From assembly GCF_010731615.1 (NCBI RefSeq), contig NZ_AP022618.1, positions 2,728,001 through 2,792,000 of the forward strand: DNA of 64,000 bases. Direction: 5' to 3'. The DNA is from Mycolicibacterium insubricum (GTDB taxonomy: Bacteria; Actinomycetota; Actinomycetes; Mycobacteriales; Mycobacteriaceae). The notes under the pieces were generated by a model. That model was not told where the DNA came from, did not search any database, and saw nothing but the letters and a program-made list of their open reading frames with translations. Position 1 is the first letter of the stretch; the number at the start of each line of letters is the position of its first letter. Below are positions 32,076 to 38,978 of this stretch, piece by piece. Both the position numbers and the translations under genes were made by a program.

Positions 32076-32129
32076 GCACGTAACTGGTAAATCGAAGGTC
32101 GGGTGGATATTGATGTACCAGTTACGTGC
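32076..32129. repeat. Long inverted repeat, hairpin 1
   Basis: GCACGTAACTGGTA (32076-32089) and TACCAGTTACGTGC (32116-32129) are perfectly inverted 14-base arms around a 26-base centre. Confidence 0.85.
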
Positions 32130-32193
32130 GAGATCGGTTGTTTGGTGGGCCGTCGACCTGGGAGTTTCCCCGTGGTTAGCGGCTATGGCCGTT

Positions 32194-32241
32194 CGTAAGT
32201 GGTAAATCAACGCGTCGTCGGGGGTCGAGGTACCAGTTACG
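32194..32241. repeat. Related inverted repeat, hairpin 2
   Basis: CGTAAGTGGTA (32194-32204) and TACCAGTTACG (32231-32241) pair with one mismatch. GGTAAATC after the left arm and GTACCAGTTACGTGC at the right arm are shared with hairpin 1, so the two are copies of one module about 110 bp apart. Confidence 0.75.
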
Positions 32242-32347
32242 TGCACGCTTCGACCGCCGCAGCGGGCAAACCCACTCGCTGCGCTCGCGTCTGCGCCATC
32301 TGGATGGCCGATGCGGCCAGCGCAGGCTCCGCCAGCTCGGCCTTCTC

Positions 32348-32372
32348 CTCCGCCGAGCATCGCCGAACCGCC
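32348..32372 (-). repeat. End fragment of the 77-bp repeat
   Basis: CTCCGCCGAGCATCGCCGAA then CCGCC is identical to the end of the full copy 88 bp further on. Degenerate middle-module sequence (CCCACTCGCTGCGCTCGCG) lies before it at about 32270. Confidence 0.7.
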
Positions 32373-32383
32373 GTGCTTGATGG

Positions 32384-32460
32384 GGCGGTCCCAGCTTCCC
32401 CTCGGCTCCGCGGCCACTCCCTTCGCTCCCGTCCACTCCGCCGAGCATCGCCGAACCGCC
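32384..32460 (-). repeat. 77-bp repeat, copy C, intergenic
   Basis: Full-length copy, opposite strand to copy A: begins GGCGGTCCCAGCTTCCCCTC and ends GCATCGCCGAACCGCC. It abuts the left arm of the operator at 32461, so its end lies in the promoter of the monooxygenase gene. Confidence 0.88.
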
Positions 32461-32486
32461 CTGTACACATTTACCAATCTGTACAG
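32461..32486. promoter_or_regulatory. Operator candidate CTGTACA-N12-TGTACAG
   Basis: Perfect 7-base inverted arms at 32461-32467 and 32480-32486, eight bases before the monooxygenase start codon. TTTACCAAT lies between. A TetR-type repressor site controlling a short-leader transcript is the likeliest reading; no regulator gene is adjacent. Confidence 0.55.
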
Positions 32487-32493
32487 TGCGGGC

Positions 32494-34452
32494 ATGGGCC
32501 AGGCTTCCCCCGTCCGCGACGACCCGGATCTGCAGCGCCTGCTGGGCCTGCCGTTCACCGATTCCGACGAGGTCATCGCCGAAGCTCTCCAACACGTCAG
32601 CATCCCGGCGCTGCTGATGTCGCTGGTGCACATGACGGGCGACCTGAGCCTGTTCGACCAGCTGCCCACCCCGGCCATGCTCATCCCGATGGACGTCCAG
32701 GGCGCGATGAGCGAGCCGGACAAGGAGACCGTGCGCAAACGCGCACTGGAGATCATCGCCGACTACCGCGACCGGGGCTGCCCGCCGGCGTGGACACCCG
32801 ACGACAATCAGTTGCAGCAGATGCTGGCTGTGCTGATGGCCGGCGACATCGACGCGAAGTTCCTCGACTACATCGCCGCGGACCTGCGCCTGTCCGACGC
32901 CGACCAGTACGGCCCGGAGCTGGCGTCCACCGCCGAGCAGCGCGCCGGATTCCCGGTGCTGATCATCGGCGCGGGGGAGGCCGGCATCGTCGCCGGGGTG
33001 CGGCTGCAGGCGGCGGGCATCCCGTTCACCATCGTCGACAAGCAGGACGGCGTCGGTGGTACCTGGCTGGCCAACCACTATCCCGGCTGCCGCGTCGACA
33101 TCACCAACCAGTACTACACCTACTCGTTCGAACCCACCGACCACTGGACCCACCACTACGCCAAGCAACCGGAGATCCTGCGGTATCTCAACGACGTCAC
33201 CGACCGGCACGACCTGCGCCCGCATCTGCGGCTCAACACCCGCGTCGAATCCGCGACGTGGGACGATGACGCTGCCCGGTGGAACGTGGAAACCGTTGAT
33301 GCCCAGGGTAATCACGAAACACTCACCGCGGCGGCGGTGATCTGCGCGGTCGGCCAGTTCGGCAACGCCCAGATTCCCGACATCCCCGGCGCCGCGGACT
33401 TCGCCGGCCCGGTCTGCCACACCGCGGCCTGGCGCGACGACTTGGCCCTGGCCGGCAAACGCGTCGCCGTCGTCGGCGCCGGAGCCAGCGGATTCCAGCT
33501 GGTCCCGGCTATCGCCGACACCGCAGCCCACGTCGACGTCTACCAACGCACCCCGCAGTGGTTCGCGCCCAACATCGCCTACCACGACGCGATTCCCGAC
33601 GGCGCCCGCTGGGCGATCCGGCATCTGCCGTTCTACGGTCGCTGGCTGCGACTGCTGTCCTGGTGGCCGCTGGCCGACGGCGGCACCGAAACCGCGCGCA
33701 TCGACCCCGACTGGGACGACGGCGGGCTGTCCTGCGGCCCGGCCAACCGGGCGTTCCGCGACCTGCTGGTGGCCTGGATCCAGGCGTTTACCAGCGACGC
33801 CGACCTGCTGGCCAAGGTCGTTCCCTCCTACCCCCCGATGGGCAAGCGGCTGCTCCAGGACAACGGCACCTGGCTGAAAACCCTGCAGCGCGACGACGTC
33901 GAGCTGGTCACCGATCCGATCGCGGCGATCGACGCGACCGGCATACGCACCGCAGACGGGATACACCGCGACGCCGATGTACTGATCTGGGCCACCGGCT
34001 TCGATGTCAACCATCAGCTCGGCCCGATCACCATCCGCGGCGTCGACGGCGTGGATCTCGCTGCCGCGTGGGGTGATTCGCCGTATGCGTACCTGGGCGT
34101 GACGGTGCCCGGGTTCCCGAACCTGTTCTGCATGTACGGCCCGGGCACCAACGCCGTCAACGGCGCCAGCATCATCTACAACTCCGAATGCCAGATGCGC
34201 TACGCCCTGGCCTGTATCGACCTGCTGCTGGCCAGTGGTGCCCGACGGCTGGAACCACGCGCCGACGTCTGCGCGCAGTACACGGACTGGAACTCCGAGC
34301 AGCTACGCGGTTTCGTCTACACCCACCCGGCGGTGGTCAGCAGCTACTTCCGCAACTCCGCCGGCGACGTGCCCACCCTGTACGGCGGGCTGATCTCCGA
34401 CTACTGGCGCCGGACCAGCACCGCCGATGCGGCCGACTACGAATTCCACTGA
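32494..34452 (+). CDS. Flavin monooxygenase, Baeyer-Villiger type
   Basis: A 652-residue NAD(P)H- and FAD-dependent monooxygenase. After an unusual ~145-residue helical N-terminal extension comes the FAD loop LIIGAGEAGIVAGVRL, then GVGGTWLANHYPGCRVD, the fingerprint-like FAGPVCHTAAW (FxGxxxHxxxW, but followed by Arg instead of Pro/Asp), and the NADPH loop VVGAGASGFQLV. C-terminal ATGFDVNH closes the fold. The longer class with such an extension is common in mycobacteria. ATG 32494 is chosen because upstream open sequence is repeat DNA. Followed 31 bp later by an SDR, a frequent pairing for alcohol-to-ester degradation. Confidence 0.88.
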   Translation: MGQASPVRDDPDLQRLLGLPFTDSDEVIAEALQHVSIPALLMSLVHMTGDLSLFDQLPTPAMLIPMDVQGAMSEPDKETVRKRALEIIADYRDRGCPPAWTPDDNQLQQMLAVLMAGDIDAKFLDYIAADLRLSDADQYGPELASTAEQRAGFPVLIIGAGEAGIVAGVRLQAAGIPFTIVDKQDGVGGTWLANHYPGCRVDITNQYYTYSFEPTDHWTHHYAKQPEILRYLNDVTDRHDLRPHLRLNTRVESATWDDDAARWNVETVDAQGNHETLTAAAVICAVGQFGNAQIPDIPGAADFAGPVCHTAAWRDDLALAGKRVAVVGAGASGFQLVPAIADTAAHVDVYQRTPQWFAPNIAYHDAIPDGARWAIRHLPFYGRWLRLLSWWPLADGGTETARIDPDWDDGGLSCGPANRAFRDLLVAWIQAFTSDADLLAKVVPSYPPMGKRLLQDNGTWLKTLQRDDVELVTDPIAAIDATGIRTADGIHRDADVLIWATGFDVNHQLGPITIRGVDGVDLAAAWGDSPYAYLGVTVPGFPNLFCMYGPGTNAVNGASIIYNSECQMRYALACIDLLLASGARRLEPRADVCAQYTDWNSEQLRGFVYTHPAVVSSYFRNSAGDVPTLYGGLISDYWRRTSTADAADYEFH

Positions 34453-34483
34453 CAATCAACCACATACGATCACAGGAGGACTC

Positions 34484-35260
34484 ATGGCAGGACGGCTCGC
34501 CGACAAGGTGGCACTGATCAGCGGCGGCGCCCGCGGCATGGGCGCCTCGCACGCCGAAGCGATGATCGCCGAGGGCGCACAGGTGGTGATCGCCGACCTG
34601 CTCGATGACGAGGGCGCCGCTACCGCCGAACGACTCGGCGACGCCGCCCGCTACGTGCACCTGGACGTCACCTCGCCCGAAGATTGGGCGGCCGCCGTGG
34701 CCGCCACCGTCGATACATTCGGCAAGCTCAACGTCCTGGTCAACAACGCCGGAATCATCAACGTCGGCACCGTCGAGGACTACGACCTAAACGACTGGCA
34801 CCGGATCATCGACATCAACCTCACCGGGGTCTTCCTGGGGATGCGGGCGTCGGTGAAGGCGCTGCGCGAGGCGGGCGGCGGATCCATCGTCAACATCTCC
34901 TCGATCGAGGGGCTCGGCGGCACCGCCATGACCCACGGCTATACGGCCGCAAAGTTCGGCGTCCGGGGCATCACCAAGTCCGCGGCCTGGGAGCTGGGGC
35001 AGTGGGGGATACGGGTCAACTCCGTGCATCCCGGGCTGATTCGCACGCCGATGATCGCCGGGGTGCCCGAGGACATCTTCCAGACGGCGCTCGGCCGGGC
35101 CGCCGACCCCGTCGAGGTATCGAACCTGGTGGTCTACCTGGCCAGTGACGAGTCGTCGTACTCGACCGGATCGGAGTTCGTCGTCGACGGCGGCACCGTC
35201 GCCGGCCTGGCGCACAAGGACTTCGGCACCCTGGATGCCGGGGACTGGCAGGCCCAGTAG
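34484..35260 (+). CDS. Short-chain dehydrogenase, hydroxysteroid-dehydrogenase-like
   Basis: A 258-residue SDR. ISGGARGMGASHAEAM cofactor loop, VIADLLDDEG with Asp after beta2 (NAD preference), NNAGI, NISSIEG, and Tyr/Lys in YTAAKFG. It is close to the 3-alpha/20-beta-hydroxysteroid dehydrogenase (FabG3) group. AGGAGG at 34476-34481 sets ATG 34484. It likely oxidises an alcohol to the ketone used by the upstream Baeyer-Villiger-type enzyme; that coupling is inference from operon position. Confidence 0.88.
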   Translation: MAGRLADKVALISGGARGMGASHAEAMIAEGAQVVIADLLDDEGAATAERLGDAARYVHLDVTSPEDWAAAVAATVDTFGKLNVLVNNAGIINVGTVEDYDLNDWHRIIDINLTGVFLGMRASVKALREAGGGSIVNISSIEGLGGTAMTHGYTAAKFGVRGITKSAAWELGQWGIRVNSVHPGLIRTPMIAGVPEDIFQTALGRAADPVEVSNLVVYLASDESSYSTGSEFVVDGGTVAGLAHKDFGTLDAGDWQAQ

Positions 35261-35261
35261 C

Positions 35262-36179
35262 TCAGGCCGGGAACAGGCGGCGGCCGTTTCGGTACAGCAC
35301 CCCGGACAGCCAGCGGTCCCCGAGATCCAGGTCGATCAGGGCCTGTATCGCTTCGGAGTAGCGGTAGGGGATGTTGGGGAAGTCGCTGCCGAACACGATC
35401 CGGTCGCCCAGCTCCAGCAACCGGGCGCGCTCGGCGTCCGGGAACGGGAACATCGCCTCGGCGAAGCCGGTGAACGCCATGGTGGTGTCCAGATGGACAT
35501 TCGGGTACTGCTGCGCCAGGTCGAAGAATCCGCCGTACTCGGGCATGCCCATGTGTGCGATCACCAGCCTCAGCGCCGGGTGGCGTTCCAGCACCTGGGC
35601 GACCGGCGCCGGACCGGTGTAGGGCCCCGGCTCGGGACCTGATCCGGCGTGGATGATGATCGGGGTGCCGGCGGCCTCCAGTGCCGACCAGACCGGGTCC
35701 AGCAGCGGGTCCCGCGGGTCGTAGGCGCCGACCTGGATGTGGGACTTGAAGATTCGTGTCCCGGCGTTCAGCGCGACCGGAACATACCGGGCGGCTTCGG
35801 GTTCCGGGTAGAACGTTGCGCTGCGCAGGCAGTCGGGGGTGCGGTCGGCGAACTCCGCGGCCCACGTGTTGAGCCACTGCGCCATGTCCGGCTTGTGCGG
35901 ATAGACCAGCGAGCTGAAGGTCTGCACCCCGAAGCTGCGCAGCGTCGCCAGCCGCACGTCCTCGTCGTGCCGGTAGGTGATCGGCCACGGGGCGGCCCGC
36001 TCGGCGACGCCGTCGAAGTAGTGCCATACCTTGCGCATCACCCGATCGGGCATGAAATGCGTGTGCACATCGACGATGCCCGGAATGCCGAGCTCGTCGA
36101 TCACCGCATGTATTCGGTCGGCCTCGGCCACCGTGTCGGGGTGGTCGGCGCCGAGCGCGGGGGCGGCGTCGCCGCACAC
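35262..36179 (-). CDS. Amidohydrolase-2 family metal-dependent hydrolase
   Basis: A 305-residue TIM-barrel protein of the amidohydrolase_2 (ACMSD-like) group. IVDVHTHFMPDRV gives the HxH metal pair, IIIHAGSGPEP the next His, LVIAHMGMPEYGGF the fourth, and FGSDFPNIPYR the catalytic Asp. Such enzymes hydrolyse or decarboxylate ring and acid intermediates. GTG 36179 gives a short unrelated leader before the barrel; a later GTG (about residue 17) is possible. It lies 2 bp after the phosphofructokinase stop and so is probably co-transcribed. Confidence 0.85.
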   Translation of the reverse strand: MCGDAAPALGADHPDTVAEADRIHAVIDELGIPGIVDVHTHFMPDRVMRKVWHYFDGVAERAAPWPITYRHDEDVRLATLRSFGVQTFSSLVYPHKPDMAQWLNTWAAEFADRTPDCLRSATFYPEPEAARYVPVALNAGTRIFKSHIQVGAYDPRDPLLDPVWSALEAAGTPIIIHAGSGPEPGPYTGPAPVAQVLERHPALRLVIAHMGMPEYGGFFDLAQQYPNVHLDTTMAFTGFAEAMFPFPDAERARLLELGDRIVFGSDFPNIPYRYSEAIQALIDLDLGDRWLSGVLYRNGRRLFPA

Positions 36180-36181
36180 CC

Positions 36182-38407
36182 TCAGCTGCCCATGATCCGG
36201 GCCAGCTGCCGGCGCTGCATCCAGCGTTGTTCGATGGGCCGTTGGGCGTTGCGGTCGACCAGTACCGGGTAGGTGGTCAGGTCGGTGAACTGCAGTCGGC
36301 CGGACTGGAATCCGATCATGGCGCTGGCCCGGCGGCCGGACTGCAACTGGTCGGCCAGGTATTCGATGCAGTGCGCGGTCAGGCTGGTGGCGTGGATGCG
36401 GTCGAACGGCGACGGGTCGCCGCCCTCCTGGATGTGCCCGAGGATCGCCTGGCGCGCGTCGAACAGCTCACCGCCCTCCTTCTCGAACAGCGAGGTGATG
36501 AATCCCGTCGTGTACACCGGATCGGCGCCCTCGCCTCGAATGATCAGGCCCAGCCGTCGTCCGGCGCGGAAGTTCTCCTCCATCGCGTGCACGTCGGCGG
36601 TCAGCGTGTCCAGCGTGATGCCCTCCTCGGGCAGATAGATGCGTTCGGCGCCGGCGGCCAGCCCGGACAGCAGCGTCAGGTATCCGGAGTCGCGACCCAT
36701 GACCTCGACGATGAACACCCGCCGCGTCGCCACCGCAGACTGGCGGATCTTGTCGACGTCGGAGACGATGCTGTTCAGCGCGGTGTCGCTGCCGATGCTG
36801 AGTTCTGTTCCTGGGACGTCGTTGTTGATGGTCATCGGCAGACACACGATCGGGATGTCGAGCTCGCGGAACGTGTCGCGGTGCGCGTGCAGCATGTGCG
36901 CGGCCTCGTACCCGGTCCAGCCGCCGGCCATCAGCAGCGCGTCGATCCGGTGTGCGGCAATCTGTTCGGCGATCGCCGGAAGGTCCTCGACGCCGGGTAC
37001 GAAACGGTTGGTGCCGATCTCGGCGCCGCCTTCGGACACCCAGCCGCTGACGTCCATCCAGTTCATCTCGTGGATGTCGCCGCGGCGCAGGCCGCGGAAC
37101 CCGCGCCGGATGGCCAGCACCGAGTATCCCCGGTCCAGGCCGAGCCGTACCGCCGCGCGCACGGCGGCGTTCATGCCCGGTGCCGGTCCGCCGCCGTGGA
37201 TGACGCCGATCCGGAACCGGCGCCCGACGGCGGCGGTTCGCCGGGGCGCGGCCTGCTGGATGGTCTGCAGGATCTGGTAGGACTGGTGAAAACTGCCGCT
37301 GCGCAACTTCATTGCGCCGTCGAAGTCGCGGGCCTGGATGTGCTCGGAGACCGCGCGGGTGCGTTGCACGCATTCCATCAGCGGTGAGGTCACCACCCGG
37401 TTCTCCCGCAGCCCGATCAACTGTGGTTCGGCGTCGGGCGTTTCGTTGAGCAGTTGCTCGACGGCGGCATCCCCGAGCAGGGTGGCCAGGTAGCGGTCGA
37501 AGGCGCTCGGTGCCCCGCCGCGTTGCACGTGGCCGAGGATGGTGATCCGCGCGTCCTCGCCGAGTTCGGCCTCCAACAGATTGCGGATCGATTCGGCAGT
37601 GATCGGGTTGCCCTCGCGGTCGCAGGCTCCCTCGGCGACGATCACGATGCTCTGCCGGCGACCGATTTCGCGGCCTGCCTTGACGTCTCGGCACATCTGG
37701 ACGTCCCAGTCGTCCGCCGGCGGCTGTTCGGGCAGGAGCACCCAGTTGGCGGCGGTGGCGATCGAGGCCATCAGGGCGAGATAGCCGCAGTGCCGGCCCA
37801 TCACTTCCACCACGAAGGTGCGCTGATGGCTGGACGCGGTGCTGCGCAGCGCATCCATGGCCTCGACGATGCGATGCAGGGCGGTGTCCGCGCCGATCGT
37901 CATATCGGTGCCGGCCATGTCGTTGTCGATGGAACCGACCAACCCGACCAGCCGCAGCGCCGGGTGCCTGGCGGCCTTTTCGGGGGCCAGTTCCCCGGCC
38001 TCCACCAGCTCGGCGAGCAGCTCGGGCCATTCCCGGCGGAAGATGTCGCAGCCGGTGAGGCTGCCGTCGCCGCCGATGGCGACCAGGGCGTCGATGCCGC
38101 GGTCGACCATGTTGCGCGCGGCGGCGCGTCGGCCCTCGCGGGTGCGAAATTCTTTGCAGCGGGCAGTGCCGATGACGGTGCCGCCCTTGTGCAGGATGCC
38201 GCCGGTTTCGGCGGGTTCCATGGGCCGGATCAGGTCGCCGCCGTAGACCAGGCCGCGCAGTCCCTCGTGGACGGCGTAGGTGACGACGCCGTGATAGGCC
38301 GCGGAGCGGACGACGGCGCGCACCGCGGCGTTCATGCCGGGGGCATCGCCACCGCTGGTGAGGACGCCGATGCTGGTCGGTCGCGATGAGGCGGGAGCCG
38401 CAGACAT
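36182..38407 (-). CDS. Double-domain 6-phosphofructokinase, eukaryotic-like layout
   Basis: A 741-residue protein made of two PfkA domains. N-half (about 1-375): TSGGDAPGMNAAVR, GTARCKEFR, GGDGSLTG and GSIDNDMAGTDMTIG keep the ATP loop and the catalytic Asp pair, then VEVMGRHCGYLA. C-half (about 395-741): HGGGPAPGMNAAVR, MAGGWTGYEAA instead of GGDGS, and MTINNDVPGTELSIG with Asn replacing the catalytic Asp, so it should be inactive and regulatory. This active-plus-dead arrangement is that of animal and fungal PFK1. Bacterial PFKs are normally single domain, about 320-345 residues. Preceded by a DoxX gene 21 bp upstream. Confidence 0.9.
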   Translation of the reverse strand: MSAAPASSRPTSIGVLTSGGDAPGMNAAVRAVVRSAAYHGVVTYAVHEGLRGLVYGGDLIRPMEPAETGGILHKGGTVIGTARCKEFRTREGRRAAARNMVDRGIDALVAIGGDGSLTGCDIFRREWPELLAELVEAGELAPEKAARHPALRLVGLVGSIDNDMAGTDMTIGADTALHRIVEAMDALRSTASSHQRTFVVEVMGRHCGYLALMASIATAANWVLLPEQPPADDWDVQMCRDVKAGREIGRRQSIVIVAEGACDREGNPITAESIRNLLEAELGEDARITILGHVQRGGAPSAFDRYLATLLGDAAVEQLLNETPDAEPQLIGLRENRVVTSPLMECVQRTRAVSEHIQARDFDGAMKLRSGSFHQSYQILQTIQQAAPRRTAAVGRRFRIGVIHGGGPAPGMNAAVRAAVRLGLDRGYSVLAIRRGFRGLRRGDIHEMNWMDVSGWVSEGGAEIGTNRFVPGVEDLPAIAEQIAAHRIDALLMAGGWTGYEAAHMLHAHRDTFRELDIPIVCLPMTINNDVPGTELSIGSDTALNSIVSDVDKIRQSAVATRRVFIVEVMGRDSGYLTLLSGLAAGAERIYLPEEGITLDTLTADVHAMEENFRAGRRLGLIIRGEGADPVYTTGFITSLFEKEGGELFDARQAILGHIQEGGDPSPFDRIHATSLTAHCIEYLADQLQSGRRASAMIGFQSGRLQFTDLTTYPVLVDRNAQRPIEQRWMQRRQLARIMGS

Positions 38408-38428
38408 GCCGACGAACTTACCGGTGAC

Positions 38429-38818
38429 TCAGCGGCGCAGCAGGGCGATCGGGCCCGGCCCGGTGAACACCAGCAGAAACAGTGCGAAACAGTAGAGCGC
38501 CGCGAGTTCACCGTTGTTGAGGATCGGCCAGAATCCGTCGGGGGCGTGCGCGGTGAAGTAGGCAACCGCCATGGTGCCGGAGCCGAGGAACGCCGCGGGG
38601 CGGGTGAACAGCCCCAGTGCGACCAACGCCCCGACCACGACCTCGATGACGCCGGCCCACCAGGGGGATCCGGCGGACATGTCCAATGCGGGTCCGGCCG
38701 GGTAACCGAAGATCTTCGAGGTGCCGTGGACCAGGAAACCCAGCCCGACGATGATCCGGAAGACGCTCAGCACCACCGGCGCGAATGCGTCGAGGCGATC
38801 AGTGAAGGAGTCCGACAT
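38429..38818 (-). CDS. DoxX-family membrane protein
   Basis: A 129-residue protein with four predicted helices. VVLSVFRIIVGLGFLVHGTSK is the DoxX opening (R.…Gl.fl.hG..K), followed by GVIEVVVGALVALGLFTRPAA and AVAYFTAHAPDGFWPILNNGE, which match the family well. DoxX proteins are small membrane proteins linked to redox stress defence in mycobacteria. ATG 38818 is chosen over an upstream start at 38875. It lies just upstream of the phosphofructokinase gene on the same strand. Confidence 0.88.
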   Translation of the reverse strand: MSDSFTDRLDAFAPVVLSVFRIIVGLGFLVHGTSKIFGYPAGPALDMSAGSPWWAGVIEVVVGALVALGLFTRPAAFLGSGTMAVAYFTAHAPDGFWPILNNGELAALYCFALFLLVFTGPGPIALLRR

Positions 38819-38914
38819 GGCCGGGAGGCTACCGCGGATGGCGCGGGTGCGCGGGATCTCCGAGGTTCCACGCATGCTGGATCACGGTTACGCGGCACAC
38901 CTACCCACAAAGCA

Positions 38915-38943
38915 TTGACATATTGCAATACATGCATGAGTAT
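38915..38943 (+). promoter_or_regulatory. Promoter/operator of the metal ATPase gene
   Basis: -35 TTGACA (38915-38920), 17-bp spacer, -10 GAGTAT (38938-38943). The spacer holds the palindromes TATTGCAATA (38921-38930) and CATGCATG (38931-38938), the place where metal-sensing ArsR/SmtB repressors usually bind. Confidence 0.5.
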
Positions 38944-38978
38944 GGTCGGTGAACCCCACGACAAGAGGAGGCGCCGCG

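Noticed and set aside
32176..32493. Coding frames in the repeat cluster (including an N-terminal extension of the monooxygenase)
   Set aside because: They translate repeat and hairpin DNA; the real monooxygenase start at 32494 follows an operator.
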